64,000 nt of DNA from JABMNT01 sp048262255 (lineage in GTDB: Bacteria > Pseudomonadota > Alphaproteobacteria > Rhodospirillales > Casp-alpha2): positions 1,922,001 to 1,986,000 of the forward strand of contig JBLXFH010000001.1 in the NCBI GenBank assembly GCA_048262255.1. Reading direction: 5' to 3'. Below are positions 18,393-27,279 of this stretch, piece after piece. Each line of letters starts with the position of its first letter. Position 1 is the stretch's first letter. A model generated the notes under the pieces. It saw nothing but the letters and a program-made list of their open reading frames with translations, did not search any database and was not told the origin of the DNA. The position numbers were made by a program, and so were the translations under genes.

Positions 18393-19540
18393 GCTCGCAA
18401 AACGCACCGCTTGTTGTGTTGGCTGCCGGCGGGACCGGTGGGCATGTCTTTCCGGCGGAAGCCCTGGCCGGGGAAATGTTGAAGAGAGGATACCGGCTGG
18501 CGCTCATAACGGACCGCCGGGGTGATGCCTATGGAGGCGTTCTTGGTGAACTCGATACCTATCGGGTGCGGGCGGGCGGCGTTGCCGGGAAGAGCTTGTT
18601 TGCCCGGGTGCGCAGTGTGTTTGAAATCGTCCTTGGGATTTGGCAAGCGCGCCGCATCTTGAAGCGGCTAAAGCCGGAGGCGGTTGTCGGCTTTGGTGGG
18701 TATGCATCGGTGCCAACGATGGTTGCTGCCTGCCTTGGCACATGTAAAACGGCGATCCATGAACAGAATGCCGTGTTTGGCCGGGCGAACCGAATGTTGG
18801 CACCAAAGGTTGACCGGATCGTGACATCCTTTGCCAAGTTTGATGAACTCCCAGAGGGAGCCGATGCCAAGATGGCGCATAGCGGGATGCCCGTACGCCA
18901 GACGATTATCGATCAGGGCCGAGTCGCTTATCCGGAACTCGACGATACGTCATCAGTAAATATTCTGGTTTTAGGAGGCTCCCAGGGAGCCAGAGTGTTA
19001 AGTGATGTGGTGCCTGCTGCCGTCACATCTCTGCCGGAGGCTATCCGCGCACGCGTGCATATGACACAACAGTGCCGTCCGGAAGATTTGGAGCGTGTGC
19101 GTTCAGTCTATTCAAAAGCAAATGTTCAGGCGGATTTGTCATCGTTTTTTGCCGATGTGCCGGTACGCATGGCGCAGGCACATCTCATCGTCGGGCGCGC
19201 TGGTGCTTCCATGGTTGCGGAGGCGCTGGTGGTGGGTCGTCCCTCCGTTCTGGTTCCTTACCCCCATGCCATTGATGATCACCAAATGAAAAACGCCCAT
19301 GCCGTTGACGAGGCAGGCGCTGGCTGGTTGATGCCAGAGACATCCTTTACAGCGGACAGCCTTTGCCGACGCTTGCAGGAATTGATTGCAATGCCAAGCA
19401 CGCTTGTCCGTGTGGCCGAACGGGCCCGGGTTGCGGGACATCCCGACGCCGCCGAGCGCCTGGCCGATATTATTGAGGACCTGATGAAGACAAACGGATC
19501 AAATGACAACGGGCAATCAAACGGGAGGCAAGCAGCATGA
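18389..19540 (+). CDS. murG: lipid II synthase MurG
   Basis: The 383-aa GT-B glycosyltransferase adds GlcNAc to lipid I on the inner face of the membrane. It shows the N-terminal GGTGGHVFPAEALA loop, FGGYASVPT, HEQNAVFGRANR, LGGSQGARVLSD and the nucleotide-sugar segment around RAGASMVAEAL. The length is standard. It overlaps ftsW and murC by 4 nt each, keeping translation coupled. Confidence 0.98.
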   Translation: MSSQNAPLVVLAAGGTGGHVFPAEALAGEMLKRGYRLALITDRRGDAYGGVLGELDTYRVRAGGVAGKSLFARVRSVFEIVLGIWQARRILKRLKPEAVVGFGGYASVPTMVAACLGTCKTAIHEQNAVFGRANRMLAPKVDRIVTSFAKFDELPEGADAKMAHSGMPVRQTIIDQGRVAYPELDDTSSVNILVLGGSQGARVLSDVVPAAVTSLPEAIRARVHMTQQCRPEDLERVRSVYSKANVQADLSSFFADVPVRMAQAHLIVGRAGASMVAEALVVGRPSVLVPYPHAIDDHQMKNAHAVDEAGAGWLMPETSFTADSLCRRLQELIAMPSTLVRVAERARVAGHPDAAERLADIIEDLMKTNGSNDNGQSNGRQAA

Positions 19541-20976
19541 GGGCGCTTCCTTTGAATATTGGCACCGTCCATTTTGTCGGTATTGGCGGAATTGGCATGA
19601 GCGGTATTGCCGAGGTTCTGCACACGCTTGGTTATACCGTTCAGGGCAGCGATATGGCGGCCAATGCCAATGTGGAACGGCTCCGCGAAATGGGCGTTTC
19701 TGTTCATGTGGGTCATGCTGCTGAGAATATTGGCGAGAGTCAGGTCATTGTGGTGTCGACAGCGGTCAAGGCCGATAACCCGGAAGTGGTGGCGGCCCGT
19801 CAGAAGCTGATCCCGGTAGTTCGCAGAGCGGAAATGCTGAGTGAGTTGATGCGCCTTAAATGGTCGATTGCCGTTGGCGGTACCCATGGCAAAACCACCA
19901 CCACATCCATCGTTGCCGCCATGCTGGATACGGCAGGCCTCGACCCAACGGTGATCAATGGTGGGATCATCAATGCCTGGGGCAGCAATGCGCGGCTGGG
20001 CAATGGCGACTGGATGGTTGCCGAGGCCGATGAGTCTGATGGCACCTTTTTGAAACTTCCGGCAACCATAGCCGTTGTAACCAATATCGATCCGGAACAC
20101 CTCGATCACTACGGCACCTTTGACAATTTGCGCAACGCCTTTGACGCTTTTGTCGAGAACATTCCTTTCTACGGGTTCGCTGCGCTGTGTTTGGATCATG
20201 CAGAAGTGCAGGCCATGATCCCGCGTGCCTCGGACCGCCGGATCATCACCTATGGCATGAGTCCCCAATCCGATGTCCGGGCGACCAATCTGCAGCCGGG
20301 GCCCGATGGCACCCGCTTTGATGTGATGCTGACCAACCGCAAATCAAATGAGGAACGCTCTATTCATGATCTGCATCTGCCGATGGTCGGCAAACATAAC
20401 GTGCAAAACGCACTGGCCGCCGTTGCCATTGCCTATGAAATGGGGATTGAAGATGACGTCATTCGCCGGGCGCTGGCAACTTTCGAAGGGGTGAAACGAC
20501 GCTTTACGAAAACCGGTGAAGTTGACGGCATCACCATCATTGACGATTACGGGCATCATCCGGTGGAAATCGCCGCTGTCCTGTCTGCCGCCCGGCAGGC
20601 CACACAGGGGCAGGTGATTGCCGTGGTCCAGCCGCATCGTTATTCACGTCTGAAAGATTTGTTTGAGGATTTCTGCACCTGTTTCAATGAGGCGGATGTC
20701 GTCCTTGTTGCTGACGTCTATGCGGCAGGGGAAGCGCCATTGGAAGGCATCAATCGGGATGCTTTTGTCGATGGATTGCGCCATCACGGCCATCGCAATG
20801 TTGAGCCGCTCATGTCGTCGGACGATCTGGCCGGGGCCATTAATCGGTTTGCGCAGACGGGCGATCTGGTGGTCTGCCTCGGGGCTGGAAGTATTTCACA
20901 ATGGGCCAACGCGCTGCCGGCGCAACTGGCCCAATTGAAAACATCAGAAAAGGCGGTGGCGAATGATGGCAGCTAA
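19537..20976 (+). CDS. murC: UDP-N-acetylmuramate--L-alanine ligase MurC
   Basis: The 479-aa first Mur ligase joins L-Ala to UDP-MurNAc. It has HFVGIGGIGMSGIAEVL at the N-terminus, the ATP loop GGTHGKTTTTS, EADESDGTFL and the C-terminal DDYGHHPVEI that distinguishes MurC. It overlaps murG by 4 nt and murB by 14 nt, so the order C-B-ddl follows the usual cluster. Confidence 0.98.
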   Translation: MRALPLNIGTVHFVGIGGIGMSGIAEVLHTLGYTVQGSDMAANANVERLREMGVSVHVGHAAENIGESQVIVVSTAVKADNPEVVAARQKLIPVVRRAEMLSELMRLKWSIAVGGTHGKTTTTSIVAAMLDTAGLDPTVINGGIINAWGSNARLGNGDWMVAEADESDGTFLKLPATIAVVTNIDPEHLDHYGTFDNLRNAFDAFVENIPFYGFAALCLDHAEVQAMIPRASDRRIITYGMSPQSDVRATNLQPGPDGTRFDVMLTNRKSNEERSIHDLHLPMVGKHNVQNALAAVAIAYEMGIEDDVIRRALATFEGVKRRFTKTGEVDGITIIDDYGHHPVEIAAVLSAARQATQGQVIAVVQPHRYSRLKDLFEDFCTCFNEADVVLVADVYAAGEAPLEGINRDAFVDGLRHHGHRNVEPLMSSDDLAGAINRFAQTGDLVVCLGAGSISQWANALPAQLAQLKTSEKAVANDGS

Positions 20977-21910
20977 CCGCAACGCTTTGCATTTGATAGA
21001 ACGCCTGCCGACGGTTCGTGGAGACCTGAAGCCGGATGTGCCCATGGCCCGCTATACCTGGTTTAAGGTTGGTGGCGCAGCCGAGGTTCTGTATCGGCCA
21101 GCGGATGAAGCCGACCTTTGTGCCTTTTTGTCGCAATTGCCTACAGATATTCCGGTTTGTATCATTGGCAATGCATCAAACCTGCTGATCCGTGATGGTG
21201 GCGTGCCGGGTGTCGTCATTCGGCTGGGGCGTGCTTTTTCGGACATATCCATCAATGGGGGTGTGCTGCAGGTGGGCGCTGGCGCTGCCGATCTTTCGGT
21301 CGCCAGAAAAGCCCGTGACAGCGCAGTTGGCGGGCTCGAATTCTTATCCGGTATTCCCGGAACCATTGGTGGGGCTGTCCGTATGAATGGCGGTGCCTAC
21401 GGAGCTGAAATCAAAGATATCTGCACCCATGCGCGTGCCGTTGACAGGGCCGGGAATGTTCATGACCTGTCTGCCGCCGAGCTCGGTTTTTCCTATCGTC
21501 ATTCGACCCTTGATCCAGACTGGATCATTACTGCAGCAACCCTGCAGGGGCGTCCGGCTCCTGCTTCGGAAATCACCCAACGTATGGAAACCATTCAGTC
21601 GGACCGTGAACAAAGCCAGCCGGTTCGTACGCTGACGGGTGGTTCGACGTTTGCCAATCCGAAAGGTCACAAGGCCTGGCAACTGATTGATCAGGCGGGC
21701 TGTCGCGGGTTGCGCCGGGGTGGTGCGTCGGTTTCCGAACTGCATTGCAATTTTATGGTCAATGACGGCAGCGCCACAGCGGCTGATATCGAAGGCCTGG
21801 GTGAAGAAGTGCGGCGGCGCGTATTTGAGACATCGAAGATTACACTTGAGTGGGAAATTAGGCATATCGGGGTTCCTCTGAGCAACGACATGAAGGAGAT
21901 CGGGCAATGA
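20963..21910 (+). CDS. murB: UDP-N-acetylenolpyruvoylglucosamine reductase MurB
   Basis: The 315-aa FAD enzyme reduces UDP-GlcNAc-enolpyruvate to UDP-MurNAc with NADPH. It has the FAD-binding start PMARYTWFKVGG, IGNASNLLIRDGG, the GLEFLSGIPGTIGGAVRMNGGAYG block, YRHSTL and GGSTFANP with the catalytic Ser region. This is the shorter type II-like MurB of alphaproteobacteria. It begins inside murC and overlaps ddl by 4 nt. Confidence 0.97.
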   Translation: MMAANRNALHLIERLPTVRGDLKPDVPMARYTWFKVGGAAEVLYRPADEADLCAFLSQLPTDIPVCIIGNASNLLIRDGGVPGVVIRLGRAFSDISINGGVLQVGAGAADLSVARKARDSAVGGLEFLSGIPGTIGGAVRMNGGAYGAEIKDICTHARAVDRAGNVHDLSAAELGFSYRHSTLDPDWIITAATLQGRPAPASEITQRMETIQSDREQSQPVRTLTGGSTFANPKGHKAWQLIDQAGCRGLRRGGASVSELHCNFMVNDGSATAADIEGLGEEVRRRVFETSKITLEWEIRHIGVPLSNDMKEIGQ

Positions 21911-22812
21911 CAAAACACGTCGCCGTTTTGATGGGAGGCTGGAACGCCGAACGCGAGGTCTCGCTGGTGTCGGGAGCGGCCGTTGCCAAGGCCTTGCGCG
22001 ATCAGGGTTACGACGTGGCGGCGATCGACGTGCAGCGTGATATGGGCACACTTTTGACCCGTCTCTATCCCAAACCGGATGTTGTCTTCAACGCCTTGCA
22101 TGGCCGGTTTGGCGAAGATGGCTGCGTACAGGGCCTGCTGGATATACTGAATATTCCCTACACCTATTCGGGCTTGCTGGCGTCGGCTCTGGCCATGGAC
22201 AAGGTCATGGCGAAAAAACTTTTTGAACTGGCTGGCATTCCGGTTGCCAAACATGTGGTGGCGACCAGTGAAGAGGTGCGGAACAATCATGTGATGCCGC
22301 CCCCCTATGTCATCAAACCAACGAATGAAGGGTCAAGCGTTGGCGTACATATCGTGAAGGCAGGGGACAACACACCCCGATTTGCGGATTCCGGCTGGCC
22401 ATATGGTCCCTCCGTTATGGTCGAAGAATTTATCGAGGGACGGGAGTTTACGGTTGCCGTGATGGGGGAGCGCGCTCTTGCCGTAACCGAAATTACAACC
22501 GATCGCGGTTTCTATGATTATGGCGCAAAATATGAAGCCGGTGGCTCATCCCACACGATACCGGCCGATATCGAACCGGCACTTTATGAAGAGACAATGC
22601 GGCTGGCCCTGCTGGCTCATCAGACATTGGGATGTCGCGGCGTTTCAAGGGCCGATTTTCGTTACGATGGAAAGGAAATCTACATACTTGAGGTGAATAC
22701 TCAACCTGGGTTAACGCCCACCTCTTTGGTGCCGGAACAGGCGGCGCATGTGAACGTGTCGTTTAACGAATTGATTGTTTGGATGGTTGAAAACGCGGAG
22801 TGCGACGCATGA
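21907..22812 (+). CDS. ddl: D-alanine--D-alanine ligase
   Basis: The 301-aa ATP-grasp ligase makes D-Ala-D-Ala for MurF. It has VLMGGWNAEREVSLVSG at the N-terminus, NALHGRFGEDG, the flexible loop NEGSSVGVHIV, EEFIEGREFTVAVMG and the metal-binding end EVNTQPGLTPTSLVPEQA. The size fits DdlB. It overlaps murB and ftsQ by 4 nt. Confidence 0.97.
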   Translation: MTKHVAVLMGGWNAEREVSLVSGAAVAKALRDQGYDVAAIDVQRDMGTLLTRLYPKPDVVFNALHGRFGEDGCVQGLLDILNIPYTYSGLLASALAMDKVMAKKLFELAGIPVAKHVVATSEEVRNNHVMPPPYVIKPTNEGSSVGVHIVKAGDNTPRFADSGWPYGPSVMVEEFIEGREFTVAVMGERALAVTEITTDRGFYDYGAKYEAGGSSHTIPADIEPALYEETMRLALLAHQTLGCRGVSRADFRYDGKEIYILEVNTQPGLTPTSLVPEQAAHVNVSFNELIVWMVENAECDA

Positions 22813-23672
22813 GCGTCAAATCGGGAAATATGAAAGACAAACAGAAGCCAGGAAAGTTGGGGAAACCGCGCCGTAAAGCCGTTCCGTTATGGCGGCGGCG
22901 GTCGTTTGTGAGCATGGCCTTATTGCTGGTCATAGGTCTTGTCAGCACGGGCCTTTGGTGGACCTGGTCCAATGGGGTCATGGGGCAGGTTGCAGAAGCG
23001 GCGAAATGGCGAATGATTTCGTTGTCGGCCAAGGCGGGATTTGAGGTCAATGAAATACTTGTCGTTGGTCGCAAAGAAACCCAATCCAGGGTGTTGCGCA
23101 AAGCCATTCGCCTGAAGCGCGGTGCGCCAATTCTGGCTTTTGATCTGGATGCCGCACGCGAGCGTGTGGAAGAGCTGCCCTGGGTGCGTCGGGCGACGGT
23201 CGAACGCATGCTGCCTGACACAATTCTGTTGTCCATCGAAGAGCGTAAGCCACTGGCCATCTGGCAGCATAATGGCAGCTTTGCGCTGATCGATGAGCAG
23301 GGGGATGTGATCCTGCGGGACGGGCTGGGTCGGTTTAGTGATTTGCTGGTCGTCGTCGGCGAAAATGCGCCTGGCCAGGCCGCCAGTCTGCTGAGCACGC
23401 TGCGGACTCAACCGGCATTGCAGCGCATGGTCAAAGCCGCCGTATGGGTTGGCGACCGGCGCTGGAACCTGCGTCTGGCCGGCAATATTGACGTTCGATT
23501 GCCGGAAGGTGACCCCAGCGCGGCCTGGAGCCGGTTGGCTGAATATGAACGGGTGCATCAGGTGCTGGAACGCGATGTGCTGGTGCTGGATCTACGCATA
23601 CCCGACCGGCTGATCGTCAGAAAAGCCTCACAGAAAAAATCAGACAAGAACACATCAGGTCGCGAAACGTAA
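22809..23672 (+). CDS. ftsQ: cell division protein FtsQ
   Basis: The 287-aa bitopic divisome protein has a basic cytoplasmic tail, one transmembrane segment (about residues 34-56) and a POTRA domain (about 75-145; GFEVNEILVVGR...LPWVRRATVERMLPDTI) followed by the FtsQ beta domain. It links FtsB/FtsL to FtsA/FtsZ. I use ATG 22809, which makes an ATGA overlap with ddl; a GTG at 22800 would add three residues. It ends 14 nt before ftsA. Confidence 0.95.
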   Translation: MSVKSGNMKDKQKPGKLGKPRRKAVPLWRRRSFVSMALLLVIGLVSTGLWWTWSNGVMGQVAEAAKWRMISLSAKAGFEVNEILVVGRKETQSRVLRKAIRLKRGAPILAFDLDAARERVEELPWVRRATVERMLPDTILLSIEERKPLAIWQHNGSFALIDEQGDVILRDGLGRFSDLLVVVGENAPGQAASLLSTLRTQPALQRMVKAAVWVGDRRWNLRLAGNIDVRLPEGDPSAAWSRLAEYERVHQVLERDVLVLDLRIPDRLIVRKASQKKSDKNTSGRET

Positions 23673-23686
23673 CGGCCTGCAAAAAG

Positions 23687-24991
23687 ATGGAACAGAAAAA
23701 AACCATGAGAAACGGCATTAACCATAATCGTCCACGCAGTGGCCTTGTTGCGGCGCTTGATATTGGTTCGACCAAAATTGGTTGTTTGATCGCGAAACCG
23801 AATGCTGACCCATTAGCCGGGCCTGCCCATAAGGCCCGGATCGTCGGGTTTGGGCATCAGGTCTCAAAGGGGGTTCGCTCTGGCGTTGTCGTTGACATGG
23901 ACAGTGTCGAGCAGGCCGTGCGTTCGACGGTTGAAGCGGCCGAGCAGATGGCCGGTGAAAACATCAGTGACGTGATCGTAAATATGAATATCGGGAAACC
24001 GAAATCCCGTCTGATCGCCTACGAAGTTTCCATCGCGGGGCATGAAATCGGCGATGCGGATTTACGTCGGATCCTCGACCCGCAAGGGCTTGTTGAAAGC
24101 GAGCCGAGCAATACAGAGGTGATACATACCATTCCCGTCGGCTACAGCATCGATGGCAACAAGGGTATTCGCGATCCGCGGGGCATGTATGGCGAACGGC
24201 TGGGCGTCAATATGCATATCATCTCAGCAAACAGCGGCCCGATCCGAAATCTGGAAACGGCCATTGCGCGCTGCCATCTTGGTATCGAAAGCAAGGTTCT
24301 CGGCGCTTATGCATCGGCTCTGGCCTGTGTTGTCGAAGACGAAAGGCAGATGGGTGTGACCTGCGTTGACATGGGCGGCGGCACAACATCCATTGCCGTA
24401 TTTTTTGATGGCGAGCTCGTTCATACCGATAGCATTCCTGTTGGCGGTCAACATGTGAGCAACGATATCGCCCGCGGACTGGCAACGTCTTTACAACATG
24501 CCGAGCGCATGAAAACGCTCTATGGCAATGCTATTCCGTCAACCAACGATGACCGCGAGGTGATTAAGGTGCCGCTGGTTGGTGAAGAGAGTAATCCGGA
24601 AGCTGGGCAGATTCCCCGGTCCATGCTGGTCGGCATTATTCGACCGCGGATGGAGGAGATCCTGGAAATGGTCCGCGATCGCCTGGTCTCTGCCGGGTTC
24701 GACAAGGTGGCCGGGCGGCGTATGGTCCTGACCGGAGGCGCCGGGCAACTGCCGGGGCTGCCGGAACTGGCGGGAACAATACTTGATAAGCAGGTGCGTA
24801 TTGGAAAACCGCTGGGCATGGACGGTCTGGCTGAAGCCGCATCCGGTCCTGCGTTCTCATCCTGCGTTGGCTTGTTGAACTATGCGCTTGATGAAAATCG
24901 CGACATACCGAAACAAACCTACAGACAGGAAAACATGCGCTCGGAAGGGCGCTTTGGCCGACTGAGCCATTGGCTGAAGGAGAATTTTTAA
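23687..24991 (+). CDS. ftsA: cell division protein FtsA
   Basis: The 434-aa actin-like ATPase tethers FtsZ to the membrane. It has the phosphate-1 loop AALDIGSTKIGCLIA, the SHS2/1C region, DMGGGTTSIAVF (phosphate 2), LTGGAGQLPGLPELA (adenosine loop) and a C-terminal amphipathic helix (GRLSHWLKENF). Start could be 23687 or Met 23705. The last codons carry AAGGAG (24977-24982), which is well placed to serve the small ORF that begins at the TAATG junction. Confidence 0.97.
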   Translation: MEQKKTMRNGINHNRPRSGLVAALDIGSTKIGCLIAKPNADPLAGPAHKARIVGFGHQVSKGVRSGVVVDMDSVEQAVRSTVEAAEQMAGENISDVIVNMNIGKPKSRLIAYEVSIAGHEIGDADLRRILDPQGLVESEPSNTEVIHTIPVGYSIDGNKGIRDPRGMYGERLGVNMHIISANSGPIRNLETAIARCHLGIESKVLGAYASALACVVEDERQMGVTCVDMGGGTTSIAVFFDGELVHTDSIPVGGQHVSNDIARGLATSLQHAERMKTLYGNAIPSTNDDREVIKVPLVGEESNPEAGQIPRSMLVGIIRPRMEEILEMVRDRLVSAGFDKVAGRRMVLTGGAGQLPGLPELAGTILDKQVRIGKPLGMDGLAEAASGPAFSSCVGLLNYALDENRDIPKQTYRQENMRSEGRFGRLSHWLKENF

Positions 24992-25131
24992 TGCCTTTAA
25001 ATTCTATGCCGCACTGGGGCGGCACATTTATAACGCCGCACTGGGGCGGCGATGGATCAGCGCAGGCGCGGGCAGCCTGTGTGACATCCCTTAACTCAAT
25101 GCACCTGTGCAAATCTAGGAGATCGATATGA
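24991..25131 (+). CDS. candidate small protein filling the ftsA-ftsZ gap, with duplicated PHWGG motif
   Basis: A 46-codon ORF starts in a TAATG overlap with the ftsA stop and ends in an ATGA overlap with the ftsZ start, so it spans the whole 136-nt gap. AAGGAG lies 8 nt before its ATG, a near-ideal Shine-Dalgarno. The peptide contains MPHWGG and TPHWGG nine residues apart, then a Ser/Arg/Cys-containing, basic C-terminus. I do not recognise it. It may be a real divisome-linked microprotein, or only a translated leader that couples ftsZ to ftsA. Conservation has not been tested. Confidence 0.5.
   Translation: MPLNSMPHWGGTFITPHWGGDGSAQARAACVTSLNSMHLCKSRRSI
25008..25050 (+). repeat. two identical 16-bp hairpin repeats between ftsA and ftsZ
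   Basis: GCCGCACTGGGGCGGC occurs at 25008-25023 and again at 25035-25050, a 27-bp (nine-codon) period. Each copy has inverted ends GCCGC/GCGGC around a 6-nt centre and could fold into a small RNA hairpin. Both lie in the same frame of the small ORF and encode PHWGG. Confidence 0.8.
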
Positions 25132-27008
25132 GTATCAATCTAACCGTTCCGACTTCTACGGAAAATCCGGAATTGAAACCGCGTATTACTGTCGTTGGCG
25201 TTGGCGGCGCCGGAGGAAATGCCGTCAATAATATGATTCGCCGTGAGTTGGAGGGGGTCGATTTTGTTGTCGCAAATACCGATGCGCAATCGCTGTCGAA
25301 ATCCCTGGCCGAGCGGCGCATCCAGTTGGGCACAAATCTGACGCAGGGTTTGGGCGCAGGCTCGAAACCGGAAATTGGCCAGGGCGCTGCGGAAGAAGCC
25401 ATTGATGATGTACTTAGCGAACTGAAGGGCGTTCATATGGCCTTTATCGCAGCCGGCATGGGCGGCGGCACCGGTACCGGTGCGGCGCCTGTTATTGCCA
25501 AGGCGGCCCGCGAAGCTGGAATCCTGACGGTTGGCGTGGTGACAAAACCCTTCCAGTTTGAAGGTTCGCACCGCATGAAGATGGCCGAGCAGGGCATTGC
25601 CGACCTGGAGCAGCATGTCGATACGCTGATCATCATCCCGAACCAGAACCTGTTCCGGATCGCCAATGAGAACACGACCTTTGCCGATGCCTTCAACATG
25701 GCTGACGAAGTTTTGTATTCCGGCGTACGTGGCGTTACCGATTTGATCGTCATGCCTGGCCTGATCAATCTGGACTTTGCGGATATCCGCTCGGTCATGG
25801 AAGAGATGGGCAAGGCCATGATGGGCACCGGAGAGGCCAGCGGTGACCGGCGTGCTCTGGATGCCGCCGAAGCTGCGATTGCCAACCCGCTTCTGGAAGA
25901 TATGTCTATGAAGGGTGCCAAAGGTGTATTGATCAACATCACCGGCGGTCAGGACGTGACCCTGTTTGAAGTGGATGAAGCGGCGACACGCATTCGGGCG
26001 GAAGTGGATGCCGATGCGCATATAATTGTTGGTTCTGCCTTTGATCCGGACCTCAATGGCACAATGCGGGTGTCCGTTGTCGCGACTGGTATTGATGCCA
26101 ATGCGGCGCATATGCCGGTTCCGACAATGCTCAATATGGCCGATCAGGGCCGTAAACCGGTTGTTTCGGAAATGACCGTTCTCGAACTGCCGGAAGAGCC
26201 AGCCGAAGCCGTTGCTGAAGCAGCCACTGCAAAGGCAGTGGATGAACCGGCTGAACCGGTGGGCGAAAGCGAAAACGAACATGAGGTTGTTGCAGAGAGC
26301 CCGAATTCACTGGAGCGTCTGATTGAGGAAATCGATGCAAACGCACAGGCGCTGGAAAAATCCGATACGGCAGAAAGCGCGGATGCCAAAACGGAGAACA
26401 ATGCTGAAGCCGAAGCCAAAATGGAGCCTGAAGCTGCGCCGGAAATGACTGAGGCAGAACCAGAAGCTCCTGTGACAGAAGCTGAGCCTGAAAAAACGGA
26501 AGCGCAAAAAGCGCCGGCACCTTCTGTTGCGGCGATGCCGACCCTTGGGGCGACGGATGCATTCATTCCGCCTAAACCGGTATCGAACACACCCAAAACG
26601 GAAGCCCCTGAGGCCGATCCATTCCGGGCGGCAGACATGACTAATGGTGCGCGTAAGGATGTTGCAGAATCTACTCCTGCTGCAGCCAGCAAGCCGAAAC
26701 CAAGTTTGTTCGAGCGGGTAACCCGTACGGGCCGTGCAGCTGCAGCCCCTGCCGGTGAGCCACAGAAGGCATTGGTAGCTGAAGAATCTCCGACGGATAC
26801 AACCGTCAGCCAGATGACGCCGCCACGCAGTTCCGTCATGCCGTTCAATTCAGCACCCTCCATGGCATCGGGCGGTGGGCAGAATGCGGCTCTCGCTCAG
26901 GATGAAATTGCCGGCCTTGAAGTTCAGTCGGAACCTGTTCGTCAGGAATCGGAAGATGAAGACGACATGCTGGATATTCCAGCCTTCTTGCGTCGTCAGG
27001 CCAATTAA
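25128..27008 (+). CDS. ftsZ: cell division GTPase FtsZ with extended C-terminal linker
   Basis: The tubulin-like GTPase forms the Z ring. The GTPase domain (about residues 17-330) has VGVGGAGGNAVNNM, the tubulin signature GGGTGTG at 112-118 and the T7-loop region NLDFADIRSVM. Residues about 335-605 form an unusually long Ala/Glu/Pro-rich linker, and the end DIPAFLRRQ is the conserved peptide that binds FtsA. At 626 aa it is longer than E. coli FtsZ (383 aa). AGGAGA at 25117-25122 is its own ribosome site. Confidence 0.98.
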   Translation: MSINLTVPTSTENPELKPRITVVGVGGAGGNAVNNMIRRELEGVDFVVANTDAQSLSKSLAERRIQLGTNLTQGLGAGSKPEIGQGAAEEAIDDVLSELKGVHMAFIAAGMGGGTGTGAAPVIAKAAREAGILTVGVVTKPFQFEGSHRMKMAEQGIADLEQHVDTLIIIPNQNLFRIANENTTFADAFNMADEVLYSGVRGVTDLIVMPGLINLDFADIRSVMEEMGKAMMGTGEASGDRRALDAAEAAIANPLLEDMSMKGAKGVLINITGGQDVTLFEVDEAATRIRAEVDADAHIIVGSAFDPDLNGTMRVSVVATGIDANAAHMPVPTMLNMADQGRKPVVSEMTVLELPEEPAEAVAEAATAKAVDEPAEPVGESENEHEVVAESPNSLERLIEEIDANAQALEKSDTAESADAKTENNAEAEAKMEPEAAPEMTEAEPEAPVTEAEPEKTEAQKAPAPSVAAMPTLGATDAFIPPKPVSNTPKTEAPEADPFRAADMTNGARKDVAESTPAAASKPKPSLFERVTRTGRAAAAPAGEPQKALVAEESPTDTTVSQMTPPRSSVMPFNSAPSMASGGGQNAALAQDEIAGLEVQSEPVRQESEDEDDMLDIPAFLRRQAN

Positions 27009-27052
27009 TAGCTGCCGTTAACGAACGTGTCTTCGGATGCATAGGAAAACAG

Positions 27053-27121
27053 ACGGGGCATTTGTGCCATAACAGAATAGACGGGGTAACCCGGTTCCGG
27101 TTGTTGGTTCAAATGCCCCGT
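27053..27121. repeat. 12-bp perfect inverted repeat downstream of ftsZ
   Basis: ACGGGGCATTTG (27053-27064) and CAAATGCCCCGT (27110-27121) are exact inverse copies separated by 45 nt, which themselves include a small GGGTAACCC stem. There is no T-tract after the right arm, so it is not a standard terminator. It may fold the ftsZ mRNA 3' end or be a protein site. Confidence 0.6.
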
Positions 27122-27204
27122 ACGGCGACCAGATACCCCAAATAGACAACTCAAGAGTCGACTACGTTTAAGTCGGTTGTTGATTTTTCAGTTCCCCATG
27201 AACA

Positions 27205-27228
27205 CTCCTGACACTATGCTGTCAGGAG
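27205..27228. other. 9-bp hairpin upstream of the VOC gene
   Basis: CTCCTGACA and TGTCAGGAG form a perfect 9-bp stem around a 6-nt loop (CTATGC). It can be extended past a one-base bulge. It is followed by GTGTGG rather than T residues. It could be a Rho-assisted 3' end for ftsZ or an operator for the next operon. Confidence 0.5.
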
Positions 27229-27279
27229 GTGTGTGGTTAAGTGCGGTCTTCGATCCCTTAATTGCAAATGGAAAATACG

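Noticed and set aside
25008..25050. Twin repeats considered as a CRISPR or mobile-element end
   Set aside because: There are only two short copies with an 11-nt spacer, no cas genes and no transposase nearby.
25140..26282. A 380-codon open frame antisense to ftsZ
   Set aside because: It is a mirror of the conserved FtsZ GTPase domain; it has no ribosome site and no familiar motif.
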